64,000 nucleotides of DNA. It comes from a virus. Below are positions 15,272-21,736 of the stretch, piece by piece. The DNA lies in IMG/VR virus record IMGVR_UViG_3300020220_000008, positions 1-64,000 of that record. The stretch is one strand, 5' to 3'. Below the pieces are notes generated by a model that was not told the origin of the DNA, did no database searches, and saw only the letters and a program-made list of their open reading frames with translations. How positions within the stretch are numbered: the first letter of the stretch is position 1; each line of letters begins with the position of its first letter. Made by a program: the position numbers and the translations under genes.

Positions 15272-15516
15272 TATGCGTTTCTAAATTTAGACTCCCAAAA
15301 ATATCTTTGTTGATACATTGTTGCGAAATATTCTTGGAAAGATTTTATTACTATTTCTTTAACATTTTTTTTTAATTCTCCCTTTTCAATTTCTTTTGAA
15401 ATTTTATTGATAAGTTTTTCCTCAAATTGTTTGGCAGTGTTAGAATCGAAAAAGTCTTTTATTTCTTTTCTCATCATAATTTCCAATTCTTTTTTTTCTG
15501 AGGAAGTAAGTGCCAT
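15271..15516 (-). CDS. Small helical structural-type protein
   Basis: 81 residues starting MALTSSEKKELEIMMRKE, almost entirely helical and charged, ending in an aromatic segment YQQRYFWESKFRNA. It overlaps both neighbours by a few bases (TAATG and TAGTG junctions), so it is part of a translationally coupled chain. Its position among leader-bearing and structural-type genes suggests a virion or assembly role. No family name can be given. Confidence 0.65.
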   Translation of the reverse strand: MALTSSEKKELEIMMRKEIKDFFDSNTAKQFEEKLINKISKEIEKGELKKNVKEIVIKSFQEYFATMYQQRYFWESKFRNA

Positions 15517-15938
15517 TATTTTGAAATCAAAGCATACGTTAATGGTGCTATTATAATACCCGCTATAATATTAAATAGTGTATTTTTAGTTTTGAGTCTT
15601 TTATTTTCTTTAGCCAGGTTTATATTTTCTTCTTTATATATTTTAACACTTTTTTGTTTTTCAGAAATAATTTCTTTATTGAGTTTGTTTTCTTCTTTCC
15701 AAAACTCGGTTTCTTTTTTTTGAAGAATTATTTTGCCATTCAGTTCATGAATTTCATTTTCATATGTTAAAACAATTTCTTTTAACTTATCGTATTCATT
15801 GAGGTCCAAAAGTATTTGTTGGACAACATTATAAGGAATACACATTTTGGTGGTATCCACAATAGGTTTTTGAGGGACTTGTGAGTTTAAGTTTATAACT
15901 GTAAAAAATAAAGTTAAAATTAATATTATGTTTTTCAT
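15516..15938 (-). CDS. Spanin-like protein: signal peptide, coiled coil, C-terminal membrane helix
   Basis: 140 residues. The N-terminus MKNIILILTLFFTVINLNSQ is a typical Bacteroidetes secretion signal. Residues 45-115 are a charged coiled coil, and residues 118-138 (FNIIAGIIIAPLTYALIS) form a membrane helix. There is no lipobox Cys. A periplasmic coiled coil anchored in a membrane, beside another membrane-anchored coiled-coil gene and close to the amidase, fits a spanin that disrupts the outer membrane at lysis. This is inferred from topology and context only. Confidence 0.7.
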   Translation of the reverse strand: MKNIILILTLFFTVINLNSQVPQKPIVDTTKMCIPYNVVQQILLDLNEYDKLKEIVLTYENEIHELNGKIILQKKETEFWKEENKLNKEIISEKQKSVKIYKEENINLAKENKRLKTKNTLFNIIAGIIIAPLTYALISK

Positions 15939-15942
15939 TTTT

Positions 15943-16296
15943 TTAAAATTTGTATCTGTTTCTTAGTAAACTATCAATTTTTTTTTCATCCGCATTTTTA
16001 ATTTCGTTTTCCTTGACAGTATAGTAGTTTTTTATTTCGTTTCTTTGGATTTTGATTTTGGATATTTTTTTATCAATTTTTTTTATTTCAGATTGGTAAA
16101 AAGTTATAGAATCTTGTATTTGAGATTGTTTTTTTTGTATTTCTTTGATTCGGGTTTCTATTTGTTCTAGTTTATATTTATTTAATTCAGTTACGGTTTT
16201 AACAGGTGTAAAAACTTTCATAAGTAAATATGATAGAACTATACCTAATATTATTAGTATTATGTTTTTCCAATTATATGTAAAAAATTTTTTCAT
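15943..16296 (-). CDS. Rz-like inner-membrane spanin candidate
   Basis: 117 residues. One N-terminal membrane helix (residues 11-29, NIILIILGIVLSYLLMKVF) is followed by about 75 residues of charged coiled coil facing the periplasm. This is the layout of i-spanins such as lambda Rz. It overlaps the upstream gene by 4 bases and precedes a second coiled-coil protein with a signal peptide. The amidase is two genes upstream. Together they suggest a lysis cassette. Length is in the range of phage i-spanins (about 100-160). Confidence 0.7.
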   Translation of the reverse strand: MKKFFTYNWKNIILIILGIVLSYLLMKVFTPVKTVTELNKYKLEQIETRIKEIQKKQSQIQDSITFYQSEIKKIDKKISKIKIQRNEIKNYYTVKENEIKNADEKKIDSLLRNRYKF

Positions 16297-16880
16297 TTTT
16301 TGGTATCTTCTTGTCTTGAAGCAACAATTTTACTCCATTTATTTTTAAATTTTTGGTAATAAGATTGTAACTTTGATATAGTTAATAAATGATTTTGATC
16401 AATTTTTATCATTTGACCATTTATATAAATTCCGTCGGATTCATTTACTGTATAAAAAAATTCCAAATTACTTTCTAATAATTTTCCTGTCCATTCTACG
16501 TTTTCACTGAAAACATTTAATTTACCAAATTCAACAAGTTCTGCAACATCCGTTCTAAACTCATCCACGCTAGAAGTAAAAGCATTTTTCTCGTCTGTTG
16601 TAATTTGTAAGTCAGCCTCTTTTTTTCCGTGGAAAACTATCAGATTACCCAAAATTCTGTATGTTTTTTGTTTATCTTTTTTTATCCCAATTTCGTCAGA
16701 ATCTTTTTTTTCTTTATTGGATAAAGATCCGTCTGAATCTTCGATTTTATCTTTTTCTAAAATTGCCTCACTTAAAATACCATATTTTTTTTTGATATTA
16801 CTTACATCTTCGTTGAGTTCTTTATTAAGAATTACTTTGGATCTCTTGATTAAACTCTTTATTTCTTCAAAATTATTCAT
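16293..16880 (-). CDS. Conserved-looking phage protein, unknown
   Basis: 195 residues. The N-terminus is helical with KSLIKRSKVILNKELNE and KKYGILSE, which include L-x-Glu sites, so it may be processed like its neighbours. Residues 45-70 are a charged linker and residues 75-195 form a compact domain (LGNLIVFHGKKEADL, VEWTGKLLES, EFFYTVNES, IYINGQMIKID). There are no membrane segments. It lies between the amidase and the spanin-like genes, overlapping both by 4-8 bases. A virion role is more likely than a lysis role. Confidence 0.65.
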   Translation of the reverse strand: MNNFEEIKSLIKRSKVILNKELNEDVSNIKKKYGILSEAILEKDKIEDSDGSLSNKEKKDSDEIGIKKDKQKTYRILGNLIVFHGKKEADLQITTDEKNAFTSSVDEFRTDVAELVEFGKLNVFSENVEWTGKLLESNLEFFYTVNESDGIYINGQMIKIDQNHLLTISKLQSYYQKFKNKWSKIVASRQEDTKK

Positions 16881-17466
16881 TTTCTAATAGTTTTTTAAAT
16901 TTTTCAAAATTAAATGCCGGACTCAAATCCGTCGCAAATTCATCGAAGTTCGATCTACTAAATATACCATTATAAGACTCAATACCTCTAATTTTTGTAT
17001 TATGTCCTATAAAGTTTTTCGAAAAATTATATTTTTTTGTTAAATTAATACACAATTCAGCTGTTTTATTTATTTGAATTTCAGTGTACGGATGCCAAAA
17101 AAAATAATCTCTCCATTTACGATCATAAACTTTTTCTTTATAAATATTACCAATCCAGTTAATGTGATAATGTTTTAATGGTTCTTTTTTTAGCCAACCT
17201 AAATTTTCTAAACAAACAAATATTGATTTTGAATTAATTTTATCATTATTAGAAAAATTTCCGTTCAAATAATCATTAATTAATTTAATAATTTTACCTT
17301 CTCTTGAGATAATATAATGTGGTAATTTGATTGGTTTACCACCAAATCTAAATTTTATAGAAATCATATAATCAAGAAGAGTTCTAGAGGTGTGACATAA
17401 AACTATTTGATTTTTTTTGTCTTCTTTTTTAAAATTTGTTTGGATTAAATTTTCTATTATTTCCAT
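16873..17466 (-). CDS. Endolysin candidate, N-acetylmuramoyl-L-alanine amidase-like
   Basis: 197 residues resembling the zinc amidase (Amidase_2/PGRP) fold. PHYIISREGKIIKLI near residues 55-70 supplies the first His, SIFVCLENLGW near 95 is the core strand, YTEIQINKTAEL is the helix, FIGHNTKI supplies the second ligand His, and TDLSPAFNFEKF matches the C-terminal D-x-SP-F block. It would cut peptidoglycan between muramic acid and L-alanine. There is no signal peptide, so it needs a holin. The adjacent coiled-coil membrane genes support a lysis role. The match is by motif order, not close identity. Confidence 0.65.
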   Translation of the reverse strand: MEIIENLIQTNFKKEDKKNQIVLCHTSRTLLDYMISIKFRFGGKPIKLPHYIISREGKIIKLINDYLNGNFSNNDKINSKSIFVCLENLGWLKKEPLKHYHINWIGNIYKEKVYDRKWRDYFFWHPYTEIQINKTAELCINLTKKYNFSKNFIGHNTKIRGIESYNGIFSRSNFDEFATDLSPAFNFEKFKKLLENE

Positions 17467-17469
17467 AGA

Positions 17470-18768
17470 TTATTTATGATATTTTAAAACTCTCTTTTTA
17501 GTCTCCTCTAACTTTTTATTAAATAATCCTTCCTCCAATTTGTTTCCTTGGTCATCGAATATTTGACCGTTATCATTTACATAGTATTTAAAAGGAACCT
17601 CAACTTCTTTTATTACTTCTACAGGAACCTCTCTAACTATTTCAACTAATTTATCCACAGGAACTTCAACAATCTTTTCAACTTCCCTAATCACCTCCAC
17701 AGGAACTTCAACAATCTTTTCAACTTCCCTAATCACCTCCACAGGAACTTCAACAATCTTTTCAACTTCCCTAATCACCTCCACAGGAACTTCAACAATC
17801 TTTTCAACTTCCCTAATCACCTCCACAGGAACTTCAACAATCTTTTCATTTATTTGTGTCTCTTGTTGTTTTTGCGTTTCGGAACTGAATTTTGATATAT
17901 CATCTATTAGATAAAAAAAATTTTCAGGTACTTCGATATCTTCGTATTCTTTTTCTTCTTCTTTTCTTCTTCTATAATTTTTGAATGCTTGGTTTGTTGC
18001 AATAACCAAAGCAATTGCTAGAGGATCAAAAACAAAAATTAAAGTTAGAATGAAAAAGTTTGCGGTTTTTTTTATATCCCATCCAGTTATTTCACTTAAA
18101 TATTTTATTGCTCCCAATTCACCTGTTTCAATTTCCTTTGATGTTATATCTAAAATGAGAATGTCTAAGTTCGTAATACTATCATTTATTGCGTCAATTT
18201 TAGACGAAAGTGTGTCTTTACTTTGTTGTGCAATTTTTAATTGTTTTTCAAACGCTTTTCTGTTTCCAGCATTCGCTTTTGTAATTACTTGTCCTGATTT
18301 TCTATCAATCGTTTGTGTTGTTGTGTTTGTTGAGAGGGCATTTCTTAAATTGGTAATATCTGCATTCAGAACTTTTTTTTCTTTTTGGTGTTCTTCTTTT
18401 ATTTTTTCAAATCTTTCTTTCTTTACCTCAATATTATTAATTTTTTTGTTACTAATTTCGAGTCCTGAAATACTTTTTTGAAACCCTGTTGCTAACAAAC
18501 CATATATACCAATTGAGGTCAAAATTGATAATACCAAAATGGCGATTGTTAAATAAATCTTTAAAATACCGTATGTTTTTTTCCAACTATCGTGAAGATA
18601 AGTTGCGATTGCAATTTTAGAAACTTCCAAAAAAGAACCCATAATAATAACAGGAATTGCAACGCCCGAGAAAATAATGGAGAGTCCGTAAACACTATAA
18701 TATGCCGCTGTAGATGAAAGTCCAAGAGCACAAAATAGTAATAACCATGATAATAATTTATTATTCAT
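17470..18768 (-). CDS. Multi-pass membrane protein with tandem coiled-coil repeats
   Basis: 432 residues. There are three membrane helices in the first 95 residues and one near 238-262, with a periplasmic or cytoplasmic coiled coil (100-230) between. Residues 305-385 contain four and a half copies of a 14-residue unit EVPVEVIREVEKIV, encoded by near-identical 42-bp DNA repeats, then a short basic end. The layout resembles membrane proteins of the DUF4407 kind, but this is uncertain. A similar VEVIKEVEKIVEV stretch occurs in 24788-25426. It is the first gene of the unit that includes the amidase; TATTTAT lies upstream. Confidence 0.75.
   Translation of the reverse strand: MNNKLLSWLLLFCALGLSSTAAYYSVYGLSIIFSGVAIPVIIMGSFLEVSKIAIATYLHDSWKKTYGILKIYLTIAILVLSILTSIGIYGLLATGFQKSISGLEISNKKINNIEVKKERFEKIKEEHQKEKKVLNADITNLRNALSTNTTTQTIDRKSGQVITKANAGNRKAFEKQLKIAQQSKDTLSSKIDAINDSITNLDILILDITSKEIETGELGAIKYLSEITGWDIKKTANFFILTLIFVFDPLAIALVIATNQAFKNYRRRKEEEKEYEDIEVPENFFYLIDDISKFSSETQKQQETQINEKIVEVPVEVIREVEKIVEVPVEVIREVEKIVEVPVEVIREVEKIVEVPVEVIREVEKIVEVPVDKLVEIVREVPVEVIKEVEVPFKYYVNDNGQIFDDQGNKLEEGLFNKKLEETKKRVLKYHK
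17659..17848 (-). repeat. 42-bp tandem repeats
   Basis: Four identical or nearly identical 42-bp units (17659-17700, 17701-17742, 17743-17784, 17785-17826) plus 22 bases of a fifth, all in frame inside the membrane-protein gene. Each unit is 14 codons, that is four heptad-like turns. Confidence 0.95.
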
Positions 18769-18782
18769 TTTGTTTTTTTTTT

Positions 18783-18789
18783 ATAAATA
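18783..18789 (-). promoter_or_regulatory. Candidate late element TATTTAT
   Basis: The coding strand reads AATATTTATAAAAAA, 14 bases before the ATG at 18768. It sits between the terminator at 18811-18840 and the gene, where a promoter is required. Confidence 0.4.
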
Positions 18790-18810
18790 TTAAATTTAAA
18801 GTATTTGAAA

Positions 18811-18840
18811 TATAAAAAAGGGTGGAATAAAATCCACCCT
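18811..18840 (-). terminator. Rho-independent terminator
   Basis: GGGTGGA/TCCACCC (18820-18826 with 18833-18839) is a 7-bp GC-rich stem with a 6-base loop and a T-rich tract (TTTTTTATA) on the minus strand. It ends the sigma-factor transcript, about 220 bases after the sigma stop codon. Confidence 0.88.
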
Positions 18841-19058
18841 AATTGGTTTCATATCAAGAAATTGGTCATACATTTGTATGAGTATGGATAAGACGGTGAT
18901 CACCACATTTCTGCGTATTTAGCAAATGTCCCTATTTTTTAATCATCATAACCCTACCTAAACAGGGTTATGAAAATTTTTTAATGGAAAGTCACAAAAC
19001 CAATTATCTAACTCGTCACTAAAAAAATAATTCTTTTTTTGAATCACCAAAAATTATT
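18841..19058 (-). ncRNA. Structured untranslated region, possible small RNA
   Basis: 218 bases between the sigma-factor stop and the terminator hold no frame above about 7 codons but several inverted repeats: 18947-18955 with 18964-18972 (9 bp, CATAACCCT/AGGGTTATG), 18905-18910 with 18924-18929, a 10-base palindrome at 18895-18904, and CATAC/GTATG at 18867-18880. With the terminator this makes a long structured 3' region that could be released as a small RNA or protect the sigma mRNA. No internal promoter is visible. It is not a tRNA. Confidence 0.4.
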
Positions 19059-19859
19059 TTATAAATAATCAAATAATTCTGTAGAATCGTTTCTTAGTCG
19101 ACGAATAGCCTTTTCTTTAATCTGACGAACTCTTTCTTTTGTTAAACCAAAATCACTTCCAATATCTTCTAAAGTTCGTGGTGTTCCCGTCAAACCAAAA
19201 TAATCACAAACAATAACTTTTTCGCGAGTGTCTAAAACATCTAAAAGAGTCATCAACTTATCTTTAAGAATATCTTGGGTATTAAAAAATGCGTCAGGCA
19301 AAACGGCATTTTTATTTTCAATCATATCTAACAAAGTATCACCTTCTTCATTGATATTCATGTCAAGATCGATTATTGAAGGTAATGTTGAAAACTTGTC
19401 CTCAAGTTTTTTTCCTGACTGCTCAACCTCTTTTTTTGCCTTTTGTAGATCCTGCACCACATTGACCGGTAGTCGAATGGTTCTTGCGTTGTCATTTAAA
19501 GACTGAATGATCGATTGTTTAATCCACCACACACCATAAGATATAAAACGGAGATCTTTTTCCCAATCAAAGTTTTTAATTGCCTTCATAAGTCCTAAAT
19601 TTCCTTCAGCAATCAAATCAGACAAATCAAGTCCTTGATTTTGATATTGTTTTGCTACCGTAATTACAAAACGAAGATTTCCTTCAATGATCTCTTGCTC
19701 AATTCGTCTTCGTTCATAAGTTGGTGTTTCTTCTGACTTCATTTTTTTTGCCAACTCTTTTTCTCTTTCTACAGTCATTACCTTAATTTTTCGAATATCC
19801 TTTAGGTAATGTTGTATTTCCTCTTGATTTATATGTGCTCCCGTGTTTTTGTCTTTCAT
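19059..19859 (-). CDS. RpoD-like sigma-70 factor
   Basis: 266 residues with the full sigma-70 layout. An N-terminal segment (EIQHYLKDIRKIKVMT, region 1.2) is followed by region 2 at residues 60-125 with NLRFVITVAKQYQNQGL, DLIAEGNLGLMKA and FISYGVWWIKQSI, region 3 near 125-200, and region 4 at 205-256 with TLEDIGSDFGLTKERVRQIK. It should bind core RNA polymerase and recognise both promoter elements. It resembles Bacteroidetes RpoD far more than T4 gp55, which lacks a comparable region 4. It is co-transcribed with 19869-20396 and is a candidate switch to middle or late genes. Confidence 0.93.
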   Translation of the reverse strand: MKDKNTGAHINQEEIQHYLKDIRKIKVMTVEREKELAKKMKSEETPTYERRRIEQEIIEGNLRFVITVAKQYQNQGLDLSDLIAEGNLGLMKAIKNFDWEKDLRFISYGVWWIKQSIIQSLNDNARTIRLPVNVVQDLQKAKKEVEQSGKKLEDKFSTLPSIIDLDMNINEEGDTLLDMIENKNAVLPDAFFNTQDILKDKLMTLLDVLDTREKVIVCDYFGLTGTPRTLEDIGSDFGLTKERVRQIKEKAIRRLRNDSTELFDYL

Positions 19860-19868
19860 ATATTATAA

Positions 19869-20396
19869 TTAGATTGATTTTGAGTACTCTTGTAATTTTT
19901 GTTTTTCTATTTCTGTAAGTGACTCCATACCTTGAAAGCTAATCTTATCAAGTAACTCGTCAAGTGTCATGTTACAAACCTGTGGTTTTTTTATTTTCAT
20001 AATGAGATCTGATAAGTCCAAAAAAATTTCGCCATCTTTTGATGCTTTGAATTCATAATTGATTTTTGGGGGTGTTGGTTTGTTTTTTGATTTGGTTTTC
20101 TTTAACGACAACAAGTGCTCAAGGTTGTCTTTTGGCATGTTGGACGCTGAACTTCTTGGTTTGGGTGTTAGAAAATATTCAAAACAATTAAGTTCGTCGT
20201 TGATAATATTGATCCATCCTGCCATTTCATCGATTGTCATGTCTGATGCGAAGTGAAATATTGCGTGTTTGTCTCCAAACATAAATTTCGCTTCCTTGGA
20301 TGTCATTTGTTCTGCAATTCTACTTGCAATTTCATTTGTGGATATTTCTGAGTTTTCAACTGTGTTGTCGTAATAAACAAAAAGTAAGTAATTCAT
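19869..20396 (-). CDS. Unknown protein co-transcribed with sigma factor
   Basis: 175 residues. Residues 1-75 look like an alpha/beta domain (MNYLLFVYYDNTVENSE, FGDKHAIFHFASDMT). A Lys/Pro linker near 95-112 (KKTKSKNKPTPPK) is followed by a helical C-terminal part (LDELLDKISFQGMESLTEIE). Nothing is recognised. It lies 9 bases upstream of the sigma gene behind a host-type -7 box, so it is expected early. A sigma regulator is possible from the pairing alone. Confidence 0.7.
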   Translation of the reverse strand: MNYLLFVYYDNTVENSEISTNEIASRIAEQMTSKEAKFMFGDKHAIFHFASDMTIDEMAGWINIINDELNCFEYFLTPKPRSSASNMPKDNLEHLLSLKKTKSKNKPTPPKINYEFKASKDGEIFLDLSDLIMKIKKPQVCNMTLDELLDKISFQGMESLTEIEKQKLQEYSKSI

Positions 20397-20418
20397 GTGT
20401 TGTTTTTAAAATGTTCTA

Positions 20419-20426
20419 CAAATATA
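20419..20426 (-). promoter_or_regulatory. Bacteroidetes-type -7 box (TATATTTG)
   Basis: TATATTTG on the coding strand lies 22 bases before the ATG at 20396 and fits TAnnTTTG. No TTG is present at the expected -33 distance, so this is a weaker promoter candidate for the sigma-factor operon. Confidence 0.5.
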
Positions 20427-20447
20427 CTAATAAAATTGGGATTTGTT

Positions 20448-21257
20448 CTAATTTTTCACCCTTTCAAGACAAATATTAAAATATTGCTCAGATATTTCAG
20501 ATCCTATATAATTTCTTTGTGTTTCTATTGCACCTTTTGCTGTTGTACCACTACCCATAAATGGGTCAAAGACAACATCATTTGGGTTTGTCCAACTTAT
20601 TATATGGTCCTTTACAAGTTGTATTGGGAATATTGCTGGATGTTGGTACGCAATCTCATCTTCTTGACCATTTTTTGATGTTTTATATGTCCAAACATTA
20701 TATCTTTGACCATATTCTTCTATGACTTTCTTTTTCCTCTCAACCATAGTCCCATCAACTTGTCTTGATGTATTTTTACCCCAACTTCCAACTTGGCCTC
20801 CATACACATTTTTTCTATCTTTAATTGAATTAAATGTTTTCGGTTTACCTTTTGAAAAAACGAACATATATTCGAATATTTGATGGTAACGATTTGAGGA
20901 CGGATTCGAAAAATTATTCTTCATGTAGATCATAGTGTCGTGAATATTAAATCCAAGTTCTTTAAAGAATAAGGCTTGTCTAAAAGATGTTCCAGTTTCA
21001 CTTCCTTTTTCCGTCCCATCACCTACAACCCAAACAACAACACCACCAGGTTTTGTTACCCTATAAAGTTCTTTGGCAATATTTTCAAAATCGAAAGAAT
21101 ATCCATTAAATTCAGTTTTCTTTCCTGTAATATGATTATTGTATGTTCTTAAGTCATCATATGGGGGGGAAGTGACTGTCAAATCAATATTATTATCGGG
21201 TATTTTAGACAATGTTTCTAAACAATTTTCATTGTATATCTTATTTATTTCTATCAT
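20448..21257 (-). CDS. DNA methyltransferase with TSPPY motif
   Basis: About 269 residues from the ATG at 21257 (MIEINKIYNENCLE). A TTG three codons upstream could also start it. Motif IV TSPPYDD lies near residue 30, typical of beta-class N4-cytosine or N6-adenine methyltransferases. Motif I VFDPFMGSGTT lies near residue 230, so the order is IV before I. It transfers methyl from S-adenosylmethionine to a DNA base. No cognate endonuclease is seen. It overlaps the gene 21241-21702, so the pair is co-translated. Confidence 0.9.
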   Translation of the reverse strand: MIEINKIYNENCLETLSKIPDNNIDLTVTSPPYDDLRTYNNHITGKKTEFNGYSFDFENIAKELYRVTKPGGVVVWVVGDGTEKGSETGTSFRQALFFKELGFNIHDTMIYMKNNFSNPSSNRYHQIFEYMFVFSKGKPKTFNSIKDRKNVYGGQVGSWGKNTSRQVDGTMVERKKKVIEEYGQRYNVWTYKTSKNGQEDEIAYQHPAIFPIQLVKDHIISWTNPNDVVFDPFMGSGTTAKGAIETQRNYIGSEISEQYFNICLERVKN

Positions 21258-21702
21258 ATTTTTCAAAAAATTTTTTGGAGGAAATTGATTTATTTTTACC
21301 CAATGGTAATTTCATAATATCCTCTTTAGTTAATTCAATTGTATTAATTATTCCTTCTTCAATTAATCTCTTATCTATAAGTACAAACTGATCCACAGAA
21401 AGTAATTTTTCTGAGAATCCTTTTTCAGTGACTTTTCTACCAAAACCAACTTCTTTAGATGACGCAAAACTAACTTTGTCAGTTATAGTTCTTATCTCAC
21501 TTTTACTGTTGTTTTTTTCTTTAACATCAAAAGATGAATTTTCTTTTTCTCTAACACCATTATTAGAATTTTGATGTAAAAATTCTCCAATTCTACCTAA
21601 CATTCTTCCATCGTTAAACATTTCAATAGTTTTATCTATTGGTAAACCAAATCCTTGAGCAATCATTACCCAATTCAAATTATATGTGTTCATTCCCCTC
21701 AT
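21241..21702 (-). CDS. Unknown protein coupled to the methyltransferase
   Basis: 153 residues from the ATG at 21702. The promoter at 21707-21736 would put the transcript start at about this codon, so the second ATG at 21693 (MNTYNLNWVMIAQGFGL) may be the real start; it has a purine-rich GAGGGGA just before it. Residues 1-40 are hydrophobic/helical, 45-85 polar, and 95-150 a charged domain ending KKFFEKYDRNK. No nuclease motif is apparent. It overlaps the methyltransferase gene, suggesting joint function. Confidence 0.65.
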   Translation of the reverse strand: MRGMNTYNLNWVMIAQGFGLPIDKTIEMFNDGRMLGRIGEFLHQNSNNGVREKENSSFDVKEKNNSKSEIRTITDKVSFASSKEVGFGRKVTEKGFSEKLLSVDQFVLIDKRLIEEGIINTIELTKEDIMKLPLGKNKSISSKKFFEKYDRNK

Positions 21703-21706
21703 AAAA

Positions 21707-21736
21707 CAAAACTACAAATAATATTTCAAATTACAA
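21707..21736 (-). promoter_or_regulatory. Bacteroidetes-type promoter (TTG-N19-TAGTTTTG)
   Basis: TTG at 21734-21736, 19 bases, TAGTTTTG at 21707-21714: an exact fit to TTG-N19-21-TAnnTTTG. It drives the 21241-21702/methyltransferase pair. It lies between that pair and the end of the gp46-like gene. Confidence 0.7.

Noticed and set aside
17659-17848. CRISPR-like array from regularly spaced repeats
   Set aside because: Units are directly adjacent with no spacers and encode in-frame protein repeats.
17981-18481. A 166-codon plus-strand frame opposite the membrane-protein gene
   Set aside because: It is an antisense shadow: hydrophobic Phe/Ile/Ser-rich composition from reading a membrane-protein gene backwards, while the minus frame has a clear membrane and coiled-coil layout.
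18841-19058. tRNA or tRNA-like gene in the gap after the sigma factor
   Set aside because: No cloverleaf, no T-loop consensus and no suitable acceptor stem; the inverted repeats do not nest as a tRNA.
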